Below, in pieces: positions 9,268 through 18,247 of a stretch of 34,199 nt of DNA. The notes under the pieces were generated by a model. That model made no database searches and had not been told where the DNA came from. It saw nothing but the letters and a program-made list of their open reading frames with translations. Every line of letters starts with the position of its first letter. Position 1 is the stretch's first letter. Both the position numbers and the translations under genes were made by a program. This DNA is from Cytophagaceae bacterium (GTDB taxonomy: Bacteria; Bacteroidota; Bacteroidia; Cytophagales; Cytophagaceae). The stretch spans positions 1 through 34,199 of the forward strand of contig JACMQM010000338.1 of NCBI GenBank assembly GCA_014376985.1, written 5' to 3'.

Positions 9268-10197
9268 ATGAAATTAAACATCCTCAAACACGAAACGCTC
9301 CACACCATCCCCTCCGGCTCCGGCATTGAATTGGTCAATGGGATCATCTATATCATCGGTGACGACAGTGAAGTTTTATATGGATTGAATCATGAATTAA
9401 GAGTGATTCATCAGGTAGAATTGTTTAAAGCAGCAGAAAAAAAAGGCGGTAGAATTCCCAAACCATTGAAAGCAGATTTTGAAAGCATGGTGTCCTTTGA
9501 CATCAATGGTTATCCGCATTTGTTTGTTGCCGGTTCCGGTTCTGTGCTGCCACAAAGAGGCATGGGGTATTTGGTAAAGCTCCCTACTTCTTACAGTAAA
9601 AAACACATGGTATGGGAGAAAGACCTTAACAGTTTATACCGACTCATTACCAGTCATCCCGATTTCGAAAGTCCTGAGCTCAATATTGAAGCCTCTTTCA
9701 TCGCCAAGGATCATTTCTATTTCATCAACAGAGCCGGCGAACAATTGATTCGTTACCCGCTTCCGGAAATGATTGAGTTTTTACAAGGACATACGGAAAG
9801 CACTCCTTTTCCAGAAATTTTCTTACTCGAGCTTCCTGCTGTAAATGATCTGACGTTCGCTTGTTCCGGTGCTTGTTATTTCAATGACACGGTATACATC
9901 ACTGCTTCTTGTGAAGACACGGACAACGCTTATGATGACGGTGAAATTTTAGGTTCCGCTATTGGGACCTTTTCTTTGGATGCTTTGCCAGAAAGAGGAA
10001 GAGAAAAAAACGCATCGAATAAAATCAAAGTAGATAACATGACACTCATTCTTGGAAAAGATTCAACGTCTATGATCTCTAAATGGGAATCCATTTGCAT
10101 CTACGAACAAGATAAAGACGGCACACTGGCTGCGCTGGCTGTTGCCGATCCTGACGATGGAACTTCGGAATTGTTTTTATTGGAAATTAATTTGTAG
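9268..10197 (+). CDS. Conserved hypothetical protein, probably beta-propeller-like
   Basis: Start chosen at 9268 (MKLNILKHETLHTIPSGSGIELVNGIIYIIGDDSEVLYGLN) because 9217-9267 of the ORF is the heptamer repeat; repeated GIELVNGIIYIIGDD-type strands. Confidence 0.75.
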   Translation: MKLNILKHETLHTIPSGSGIELVNGIIYIIGDDSEVLYGLNHELRVIHQVELFKAAEKKGGRIPKPLKADFESMVSFDINGYPHLFVAGSGSVLPQRGMGYLVKLPTSYSKKHMVWEKDLNSLYRLITSHPDFESPELNIEASFIAKDHFYFINRAGEQLIRYPLPEMIEFLQGHTESTPFPEIFLLELPAVNDLTFACSGACYFNDTVYITASCEDTDNAYDDGEILGSAIGTFSLDALPERGREKNASNKIKVDNMTLILGKDSTSMISKWESICIYEQDKDGTLAALAVADPDDGTSELFLLEINL

Positions 10198-10224
10198 TTG
10201 TTGGTTGTTGGTTGTTGGTTGAGG
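10197..10224 (+). repeat. Tandem heptamer GTTGTTG x3 plus GTTGAGG
   Basis: GTTGTTG at 10197, 10204, 10211; GTTGAGG at 10218; starts at the last base of the upstream stop codon. Confidence 0.85.
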
Positions 10225-10228
10225 AGCT

Positions 10229-10250
10229 GGCGCAAGTTTTAACTTGTGCC
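10229..10250. repeat. Hairpin GGCGCAAGTT-TT-AACTTGTGCC
   Basis: 10-bp stem with one G.T pair, 2-nt centre. Confidence 0.65.
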
Positions 10251-10325
10251 TAAAGTCACATAGAGCATTTGCTCGGGGAATTGATAAACTAAACGGATGA
10301 ATTTTATACTATTCGTTTCTTTAAT

Positions 10326-10419
10326 TGGGTGTCAGGTCTTTCGACCTGACAATGATGGGATAAAACACGATCTTCTTTACTAAACACATGCCGTGTCACG
10401 CCGAAATACCTGACACTCA
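10326..10419. repeat. REPIN-like 94-bp element, copy 1
   Basis: TGGGTGTCAGGTC-TTTC-GACCTGACA left hairpin; right end ACCTGACACTCA is inverted left end (11/12). Confidence 0.75.
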
Positions 10420-10439
10420 TAAAAATTTATAACCATACC

Positions 10440-11900
10440 ATGCGCCTAATCCTCTGTCTTATTTCTTGTCTTGCTTATCAAGTAAATGCACAGGTCACCC
10501 TTTTCCAATTTCAGCAAGCGCCCTTTAAAGAAGCACCTTACAGCCCCTCCAATCAAGAGCTGATTCTTTCAGAAGAATTTGAATACTACACCTTGTTCAA
10601 AGAAGGAGATTCTGTCTACACCAGCAATGGACAAGTAAGTCCCTCGAAAAGCAATCACGATTATATTGTTTTCCTGCCGGGATGTTCTGCCAAAAAAGCT
10701 TCGCTCTTTGTTTCTCACGAATGCAACGATACCAGCAGCGTATTGGGTGATGGAGGTGGAGGCACTATTTTCACTATCCGTAAAAAAGATTACGAGTGGA
10801 AACGCACCGGACAATTTGAAGCCGTAGATTTTAGTTCTGTAGGCGGTACGTATGACAATTGCGGTGGCATTTACCTTGCAAAAACAAAACAGATTCTTTC
10901 CGCAGAAGAATTTCCTCCGGAAAACAATACTAAATTGCACAAGGAAGGAAAAGGTTTCCAGGACACTTCTGATTTCAACGGCTTGAAGCGCTACGAAAAC
11001 ATGGGATGGATGGTCGCCATAGATGCGACTTCCAAAAGCGCCGTGAAGAAATTATATGCCCTGGGTCGTTTCTCTCATGAATCAGGCTGGCTCAGCAAAG
11101 ATGGGAAATCGCTTTATATGACAGATGACCATGCACCATCTGTTTTTTTTAAATTCGTAGCAAAAACTCCTTATATTTTTGATAAAGGAACCCTTTACGC
11201 TTACGATCAATACAACACCACTAATCATTGGATTGCTTTACCCGGAGTCATGGACTCCTTAGTCATCATACGAGACATCGCTTTGCGGAAAGGAGCTACT
11301 GTGTTCGCGCGAATGGAATGGATGACAGGAATCGATGATAAGCTCTTCATCACAGAAACAGGGACAATTCCTATGTCTTTGGCAACACATGATTTACAAA
11401 AGAAAAATTTTGCCCAACATCTTCAAGGCAAAATACAGAACGATACCTTAATTTACCCTGAGGGTGCGCTGTTGGCTTTCGATTTAAAAACAGAAGAATT
11501 AAAAGTCAGACTAGCCGGAGGAAGAGGTTCAAAAGACACCACAAAATATTTTTCTAACCCTGATGCCTTGACAGCTTTCAAAAGCAACGGCAGAACATGG
11601 CTCATCATCTGTGAAGACCAAATTAAAGAGCCACACGACGGCAACGAAGTCTGGTGGCTCGACGCCGGTATCCAAAACCCCAGAGTCGATAGTTTGTATA
11701 GATTTCTTGTGGCGCCAACCAAAGCAGAACCTACCGGAGTCTGCTTAAGCAATGACAGAAAAACACTTTTTTTGAATATTCAGCATCCTTTCGGGGAAAA
11801 TACGCCACCCTTCAATAGGAGTTGCACCATCGCCATCCGTTCCCGAAGTTGGAAAGCGACTTACAAAGGAGGAAAGGGAGTGAATGTTTCTTTCTGGTAA
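10440..11900 (+). CDS. DUF839 / PhoX-like secreted protein
   Basis: Signal peptide; GGTYDNCGGIYLAKTKQILSAEE, HESGWLSKDGKSLYMTDDHAPSVFFKFVA, PEGALLAFDLKT, ISNPDALTA-like region typical of DUF839. Confidence 0.82.
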   Translation: MRLILCLISCLAYQVNAQVTLFQFQQAPFKEAPYSPSNQELILSEEFEYYTLFKEGDSVYTSNGQVSPSKSNHDYIVFLPGCSAKKASLFVSHECNDTSSVLGDGGGGTIFTIRKKDYEWKRTGQFEAVDFSSVGGTYDNCGGIYLAKTKQILSAEEFPPENNTKLHKEGKGFQDTSDFNGLKRYENMGWMVAIDATSKSAVKKLYALGRFSHESGWLSKDGKSLYMTDDHAPSVFFKFVAKTPYIFDKGTLYAYDQYNTTNHWIALPGVMDSLVIIRDIALRKGATVFARMEWMTGIDDKLFITETGTIPMSLATHDLQKKNFAQHLQGKIQNDTLIYPEGALLAFDLKTEELKVRLAGGRGSKDTTKYFSNPDALTAFKSNGRTWLIICEDQIKEPHDGNEVWWLDAGIQNPRVDSLYRFLVAPTKAEPTGVCLSNDRKTLFLNIQHPFGENTPPFNRSCTIAIRSRSWKATYKGGKGVNVSFW

Positions 11901-11946
11901 ATCAAACTCTTTGTTACATGAATGAGCTTTGAAGCGCTGATTTTAT

Positions 11947-11954
11947 TATTTTTG
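11947..11954 (+). promoter_or_regulatory. Bacteroidetes -7 box TATTTTTG, 7 nt before the mfd GTG
   Basis: Exact TAnnTTTG match; TTG at 11929-11931 upstream (15-nt gap, slightly short). Confidence 0.4.
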
Positions 11955-11961
11955 TACCGGC

Positions 11962-14900
11962 GTGAAGTTAAGAGACCTTTTATCTATTTATAAAAACGAT
12001 TCTTTTTGCAAGGACATCCAAAGCAAACTGGAAACGAAAGCAGACTGCAAGTTGCAACTTAACGGTTTGACGGGAAGCGCACAGGCTATTGTTGCTGCTG
12101 CTTTAACAAGCGAAACAACTATTTCTTTTTTTATACTTCCAGAAAAAGACGAAGCACACTTTTTCCAAAACGATCTGCAAACCTTGTTGCCGGATACGCA
12201 GGTATTGATGTTTCCCGCTTCTTATAAAAAATCATACCAACACGAAGAAATAGATAACGCCAATATATTATTGCGCGCAGAAGTGCTGACAAAGTGCAAC
12301 GATCCCAAAGCTCATTGCTGCATTGTCACGTATCCTGAAGCCTTAGGAGAAAAAGTAATCAATAAAATATCATTGGTCAACAATACCTTCAAAGCAGTGA
12401 AAGGAGAAGCACTCGATCTTTCTTTCATGGAAGAGTTTTTGGCTTCTTATGATTTTGAAAAAACAGACTTCGTCTTTGAAGCCGGTCAATATGCGGTGAG
12501 AGGCGGTATCATTGACGTGTTTTCTTATTCTAATGATTATCCTTACCGCATCGAATTGTTCGGTGATGAAATTGAAAGCATCCGTTCTTTCAATCCGGAT
12601 TCTCAACTCTCGATCGAGAACCATGATTTCATTACCATCATTCCCAATATACAAACGAAGTTACTGCAGGAACGCAGAGAAAGTATTGTAGAGTACTTGC
12701 CTGACGCTACTAATTACTGGATCAAAGAAGGTGAATTGGTAAAAGGCATGATCGAAACCGGTTTCGAAAAATCAACGGCTTTCTACAACAAACTCTTCAA
12801 AGAATCCGGCGGCTCTACTTTAGTGACTGACCCATCTATTCTGTACGTAAGTGCAGAAGAATTGACATCATTGTTTGTCACCAGAAAAGTAGTGCAACTT
12901 GGCAAATACCCTTTGTTCAAAGCCACGCAGGAGTATACCTTCAAAACAAAAATACAACCTTCCTTCAATAAGGATTTCAAACTGCTGGCAGAAGATCTAT
13001 CAGAGAAAACACATGCCGGTTATACCGTCTGCATTGCATCAGAATCTCTTAAGCAAGTTGAACGCTTAACGACGATCTTCGAAGAACTTGATCCTTACCT
13101 GCAATTCAATACTACACCCTTCACGTTGAAAGAAGGATTCTACGACGAAGACCGGAAATTGCTGATCTATACGGAGCATCAATTGTTTGAGCGTTTTCTG
13201 CGTTACAAAACCAAAGAGAAACATTCCAAATCAAAAGCCATCACCTTAAAGGAATTGAAGAATCTTCAATCGGGTGACTACATCACGCACGTGGATTACG
13301 GCATTGGGCGCTTCGCCGGTTTGGCAAAAACTGAACGCGACGGTTATTCGCAGGAATTGATTCGTTTGGTATTCAAAGACGATGATATTTTGCAAATCAG
13401 TATTCACTCCCTCCACAAAATTTCCCGATACAGCGGTAAAGAAGGCGGGCCTCCGCAAATGAGTAAACTCGGTACCGGAGAGTGGGAAGCTAAAAAATCA
13501 AAAGTCAAGAAACAGGTTCTCGACATTGCAAAGGACCTCATCAGATTATATGCCAAACGGAAGACCGCGCCTGGTTTTCAATATACACCGGATTCCTTTT
13601 TACAAGCCGAGTTGGAATCTTCTTTCATCTACGAAGACACGCCGGATCAAGCCAAAGCAACAGCTGATGTAAAAGCGGACATGGAGAAACCGCACCCGAT
13701 GGATCGATTGGTTTGTGGTGATGTAGGTTTTGGCAAAACAGAAATAGCCATACGCGCCGCCTTTAAAGCCGTATGTGACGGCAAGCAGGTTGCCGTGTTG
13801 GTGCCGACTACCATTCTGGCGATGCAGCATTATAAAACGTTTCATGAACGTTTATCTAATTTTCCTTGCCTGATTGAATACGTAAACCGTTTTAAAAGCA
13901 CAGCACAGATCAAGGAAACCATGCAGCGTGTGAAGGAAGGAAAAACAAACATCCTCATCGGTACACACCGCATCATCGGAAAAGATGTACAGTTCAAAGA
14001 CCTTGGATTACTTGTCATTGACGAGGAACAAAAATTTGGTGTTACAGTAAAAGACAAACTAAAAGAGTTTAAAGTCAACGTCGATACGTTAACACTCACA
14101 GCAACACCCATTCCAAGGACCTTGCAATTCTCTTTGATGGGTGCGCGTGACTTGTCCATCATCGCTACACCACCGGCCAACAGACAGCCGGTAACTACAG
14201 AAATTCATTCTTACGATGAAGAAATCATTCGTGATGCCGTAATAAAAGAACTCAAACGCAACGGTCAGGTATTCTTTGTGCACAACCGCATCAAAGACAT
14301 TGATGGCATTGCGAATAATTTATTGCGTCTTGTTCCCGATGCTAAAATCGGTATAGCCCATGGGCAGATGGAAGGAGACAAACTGGAAAAAGTAATGATG
14401 CAGTTTGTAGAAGGAGAATTCGATATTCTTGTTTCTACCAACATCATAGAATCCGGTTTGGACATTCCGAATGCGAATACCATTATCATCAATCATGCCC
14501 ACATGTTTGGCTTATCTGACTTGCATCAGATGAGAGGCCGCGTGGGACGATCGAATAAAAAAGCCTATTGTTTTCTGATTACTCCACCACCAACTACTTT
14601 ATCCGGTGATTCAAGAAAACGTCTTGGTGCGTTGGAAGAATTTTCAGATCTGGGAGACGGCTTCAAAGTAGCCATGCGCGACATGGACATACGCGGTGCC
14701 GGAAACTTATTAGGTGCAGAACAAAGCGGATTCATTACAGACATCGGTTTTGAGATGTACCATAAATTGCTCGATGAAACCATCATGGAGCTTAAAGAAA
14801 CGGAGTTTGCCGAATTGTTTGAACATGACATAAAAGCCAATGAACTCCGCAAGTTGGTGCAAGACTGCGTCATTGAAACGGATCTTTCCATTTTAATTCC

Positions 14901-15336
14901 GGATACTTACGTCAACAATATTTCTGAGCGATTGAGTTTGTACACGCAACTTGATAACATCAAAGACGAAACCGCGCTGGCTGAATTCTTCACCAGCATG
15001 GTAGACCGCTTCGGACCATCACCACGAGAGGTATTAGATTTGATAGAAACCGTTCGCATGCGTTGGATGGCCGAAGCTTTAGGATTTGAAAAATTGACCA
15101 TTAAGAACAGTGGTATGCGTTGCCAGTTTGTACCGGGCAACAACGAGGCATACTTCAAGTCGGATGTGTTCGGCAAGATCTTAACCTTTGTACAAAGTCA
15201 TCCTAAACGTTGTCGATTGAAAGAAGCGCCGAACAAGTTGCTCTTGATTGTTGATAAAATATCCGGCATAAACGCGGCAAAAGATTTTCTTAGAGAACTT
15301 AGTGGGGTGAAACAATCGTTGAATGTGAAAGCGTAG
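11962..15336 (+). CDS. mfd: Transcription-repair coupling factor Mfd (GTG start)
   Basis: 1124 aa; UvrB-like N-terminus, CarD/RID (GDYITHVDYGIGRFAGL), helicase motifs GDVGFGKTEIAIRAAF, DEEQKFGV, TATPIPRTL, QMRGRVGRS, C-terminal TRCF domain. Confidence 0.98.
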   Translation: MKLRDLLSIYKNDSFCKDIQSKLETKADCKLQLNGLTGSAQAIVAAALTSETTISFFILPEKDEAHFFQNDLQTLLPDTQVLMFPASYKKSYQHEEIDNANILLRAEVLTKCNDPKAHCCIVTYPEALGEKVINKISLVNNTFKAVKGEALDLSFMEEFLASYDFEKTDFVFEAGQYAVRGGIIDVFSYSNDYPYRIELFGDEIESIRSFNPDSQLSIENHDFITIIPNIQTKLLQERRESIVEYLPDATNYWIKEGELVKGMIETGFEKSTAFYNKLFKESGGSTLVTDPSILYVSAEELTSLFVTRKVVQLGKYPLFKATQEYTFKTKIQPSFNKDFKLLAEDLSEKTHAGYTVCIASESLKQVERLTTIFEELDPYLQFNTTPFTLKEGFYDEDRKLLIYTEHQLFERFLRYKTKEKHSKSKAITLKELKNLQSGDYITHVDYGIGRFAGLAKTERDGYSQELIRLVFKDDDILQISIHSLHKISRYSGKEGGPPQMSKLGTGEWEAKKSKVKKQVLDIAKDLIRLYAKRKTAPGFQYTPDSFLQAELESSFIYEDTPDQAKATADVKADMEKPHPMDRLVCGDVGFGKTEIAIRAAFKAVCDGKQVAVLVPTTILAMQHYKTFHERLSNFPCLIEYVNRFKSTAQIKETMQRVKEGKTNILIGTHRIIGKDVQFKDLGLLVIDEEQKFGVTVKDKLKEFKVNVDTLTLTATPIPRTLQFSLMGARDLSIIATPPANRQPVTTEIHSYDEEIIRDAVIKELKRNGQVFFVHNRIKDIDGIANNLLRLVPDAKIGIAHGQMEGDKLEKVMMQFVEGEFDILVSTNIIESGLDIPNANTIIINHAHMFGLSDLHQMRGRVGRSNKKAYCFLITPPPTTLSGDSRKRLGALEEFSDLGDGFKVAMRDMDIRGAGNLLGAEQSGFITDIGFEMYHKLLDETIMELKETEFAELFEHDIKANELRKLVQDCVIETDLSILIPDTYVNNISERLSLYTQLDNIKDETALAEFFTSMVDRFGPSPREVLDLIETVRMRWMAEALGFEKLTIKNSGMRCQFVPGNNEAYFKSDVFGKILTFVQSHPKRCRLKEAPNKLLLIVDKISGINAAKDFLRELSGVKQSLNVKA

Positions 15337-15396
15337 TAAGCCATTTAAAATATTTCGTTTCTTTAAACGTCTTTATTCTTATTGTCAAACTTTTTT

Positions 15397-15490
15397 TGGG
15401 TGTCAGGTCTTTCGACCTGACACTGCCGGACCATAGTAATGACGATTCGTTTTCATAAATACAGTATCAGGTTGAAAAACCTGATACCCA
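15397..15490. repeat. REPIN-like 94-bp element, copy 2
   Basis: Left hairpin TGTCAGGTC-TTTC-GACCTGACA (15401-15422); right hairpin GTATCAGGTT-GAAA-AACCTGATAC (15464-15487) then CCA; same 94-bp length as copy 1. Confidence 0.8.
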
Positions 15491-15502
15491 AAACATCATT
15501 TC

Positions 15503-17254
15503 ATGAATAAAAATCCATCGAAAAAAAACAAAGTCACCATTGGTAAAGCTTTTAAAACCATCATCTGGCCAAGAAGAAATTTAATTGCACTAGGTCTTCT
15601 ACTGATCATCATCAGTCGTTTAGCAAGTTTGGTTTTACCATGGGAAAGTAAAATACTTATCGACGAAATCATTCCCAATCAAGATAAGGATGGGTTAAAT
15701 GTTTTGCTGTTAAAAGTAGGCGGGGCTATAACGCTTCAAGCGCTCAGTGCTTTTTTACTCACACGTTTATTAAGCGTAGAAGCACAATTATTAATTTCCA
15801 AACTACGTGTACAAGTACAAAGAAAAATACTTTCTTTACCCATCAGTTATTTCGACAATAATAAGTCCGGGGCTCTAGTATCCCGTATTATGAGTGATGT
15901 AGAAGGTATAAGAAACTTAATCGGTACAGGTTTAGTGCAACTCGTAGGAGGAACATTAACAGCTATTTTATCTTTATACTTTCTGATTAAGATCAGTCCG
16001 TTGATGACCTTGTACGTTTTTTTACCCGTATCCATATTTGCTTTTATCGCGATGAAAGCCTTTGGATATATCCGTCCTATCTTCAAAAATCGCAGTGTCA
16101 TCAATGCTGAAGTCACGGGGAGACTAACAGAAACATTGAATGGTGTGCGCGTGATTAAGGGTTTTAATGCCGAGCATCAGGAAAACAATATTTTCAAAAA
16201 AGGTGCGGAACGCTTATTTGAGAATGTTAAAAAGAGTTTGACCTCTACGGCCATACTCACCAGTTCTTCTACGTTTCTTCTGGGTATGGCGACTCTAGGC
16301 ATCATAGGTATCAGTGGATATAAAATGATTGATCACCACATGAGCTTAGGGGACTTCTTATCCTTCACTATGTTTTTAGGGTTTATGATTGCACCCATTG
16401 TACAAATGAGTGATATCGGTAGTCAAATGACAGAAGCGTTTGCTGGTCTGGATCGCACGGAGGAAATCATGAACATGGATCCTGAAGACGATGCAGCTGT
16501 TAGAACTATAGAACTGAAAGAAATCAGCGGTAATATTATATTTGACAATGTTTCTTTCGCTTACCAGGAAGGAAAAGAAGTCTTGCACAATGTCAGTTTC
16601 AATGCCTCCTCAGGCTCTGTGACTGCGCTCGTAGGAACATCCGGTTCCGGTAAATCCACCATTGCCGGATTGGTGGCTACTTTTTTAAATCCTGATTCCG
16701 GTTTGATTACATTAGACGGTATCGATTTATCCAAAGTAAGTTTGACCAGCTACCGTCAACATTTAGGTGTGGTATTGCAAGATGATTTCTTGTTCGAAGG
16801 AACCATTCGCGAAAACATTTTATTCCCAAGACCCAACGCTACGGAAGAACAATTGCTTGCTGCGGTGAAGGCAGCTTACGTCAATGAATTTACCGATCGT
16901 TTCGAAGAAGGTTTAGAAACAGTGATCGGAGAACGAGGCGTTAAGCTTTCCGGAGGACAACGTCAGCGCATTGCTATTGCCCGTGCCATTTTAGCAGATC
17001 CAAAAATCATCATCCTGGATGAAGCAACATCTAATCTGGATACAGAAAGTGAATCGTTGATTCAAAAAAGTTTGGCAGAGTTGATGAAAGGAAGAACAAC
17101 CTTTGTTATTGCTCACCGCTTGAGCACGATTCGCCAGGCCTCGCAGATATTAGTGATTGAAAGTGGCCGAATACAAGAACAAGGTAAACACGAAGAGCTG
17201 ATTGAAAAGAAAGGCCGTTACTTTGAATTGTATACTTATCAGGCGAGAATATAA
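15503..17254 (+). CDS. ABC transporter, fused permease/ATP-binding exporter type
   Basis: Six-TM-like N-terminus, Walker A GTSGSGKST, LSGGQRQR signature, Walker B IIILDEATSNLD, H-loop AHRLST. Confidence 0.95.
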   Translation: MNKNPSKKNKVTIGKAFKTIIWPRRNLIALGLLLIIISRLASLVLPWESKILIDEIIPNQDKDGLNVLLLKVGGAITLQALSAFLLTRLLSVEAQLLISKLRVQVQRKILSLPISYFDNNKSGALVSRIMSDVEGIRNLIGTGLVQLVGGTLTAILSLYFLIKISPLMTLYVFLPVSIFAFIAMKAFGYIRPIFKNRSVINAEVTGRLTETLNGVRVIKGFNAEHQENNIFKKGAERLFENVKKSLTSTAILTSSSTFLLGMATLGIIGISGYKMIDHHMSLGDFLSFTMFLGFMIAPIVQMSDIGSQMTEAFAGLDRTEEIMNMDPEDDAAVRTIELKEISGNIIFDNVSFAYQEGKEVLHNVSFNASSGSVTALVGTSGSGKSTIAGLVATFLNPDSGLITLDGIDLSKVSLTSYRQHLGVVLQDDFLFEGTIRENILFPRPNATEEQLLAAVKAAYVNEFTDRFEEGLETVIGERGVKLSGGQRQRIAIARAILADPKIIILDEATSNLDTESESLIQKSLAELMKGRTTFVIAHRLSTIRQASQILVIESGRIQEQGKHEELIEKKGRYFELYTYQARI

Positions 17255-17315
17255 GAAAAGAGAAATGGGAGATGAGAAATGTATATGTTTTCTCCTTTCT
17301 CTTTTCTCCTCTCTT
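17254..17315. repeat. Heptamer-phased inverted repeat, AGAAANG type, between convergent genes
   Basis: Left AGAAAAG-AGAAATG-GGAGATG-AGAAATG (17254-17281); right TTTTCTC-CTTTCTC-TTTTCTC-CTCTCTT (17288-17315), all exact 7-nt steps. Confidence 0.9.
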
Positions 17316-17316
17316 G

Positions 17317-18228
17317 TTACTTACTTCTCAGTGCAAATCGAAACAACTTATGTGGTGTACCAATATACAAGGTATTCCCTTCGATACATAAATTATTGAC
17401 GATAGCAGGAATTTTAATCATCCCCAGTTTTATTCCTGCTGAGGAAAAAATCCGAACACCGGTTTCTGTAGCGAGAAAAACATTTCCGCGCTTATCCGTT
17501 TTTATTCCATCAGCATTTTCTGAAATAAAAATTTCACCGTTTTTAAATTTTCCATCTTCCAGTTCGTAACGCTTAATCATTTTCTCTTCCGAAAAACTAG
17601 AACTCACATAGACGTAACGACAGTCTGGAGAAAAACAAAGTCCGTTAGGATAAGTAAAATCGGAGGATACTAATTCTAATGTGTCGTTGAACCAACGGTA
17701 TATCCCTGCTATAGGCTGCGCTGCATCGGGATTAAGCTTTTGAGGAGATAATCCGTAGGGAGGGTCTGTAAAATAAATACTTCCATCAGGAGCTACTATC
17801 AAATCATTAGGACTGTTCAATCGTCTCCCTTGAAAACTATCCACAATTTTTTCAATGACACCTTCTTTATTCAATCTAACAATGGCGTGGTTACCGTGTT
17901 GACAAAAAACAAAATTTCCGTGCAAGTCATAGGCAATACCATTAGAGCCCACATGATTGGAATCTAATGAGGTAGGTAAACCATTCAATCCACTTTCATG
18001 CAAAAACACTTCTGTTCCTTGCTGCTTGCTGTGTTTGTAAATTTTATTTCTTACCAGATCACTGAAAATAAGATAGCCGCCTTTATGCCATAACAGTCCT
18101 TCTATGAAACCAAAGTCTGACGCCATGAGCACAGGATTGGCGGACATCCTCAGGATATGTGCTATATCCGGATGATACACCTCAATAGATTTACTCCAAG
18201 CCAACTCCATCAATAACTTCCCGTTCAT
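17317..18228 (-). CDS. SMP-30/gluconolactonase/LRE family protein
   Basis: EGLLWHKGGYLIFSDLVRNKIYK, GSNGIAYDLHGNFVFCQHG, LNSPNDLIVAPDGSIYFTDPPYGL. Confidence 0.92.
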   Translation of the reverse strand: MNGKLLMELAWSKSIEVYHPDIAHILRMSANPVLMASDFGFIEGLLWHKGGYLIFSDLVRNKIYKHSKQQGTEVFLHESGLNGLPTSLDSNHVGSNGIAYDLHGNFVFCQHGNHAIVRLNKEGVIEKIVDSFQGRRLNSPNDLIVAPDGSIYFTDPPYGLSPQKLNPDAAQPIAGIYRWFNDTLELVSSDFTYPNGLCFSPDCRYVYVSSSFSEEKMIKRYELEDGKFKNGEIFISENADGIKTDKRGNVFLATETGVRIFSSAGIKLGMIKIPAIVNNLCIEGNTLYIGTPHKLFRFALRSK

Positions 18229-18247
18229 CCTTGTTGGTTTATGTGTT

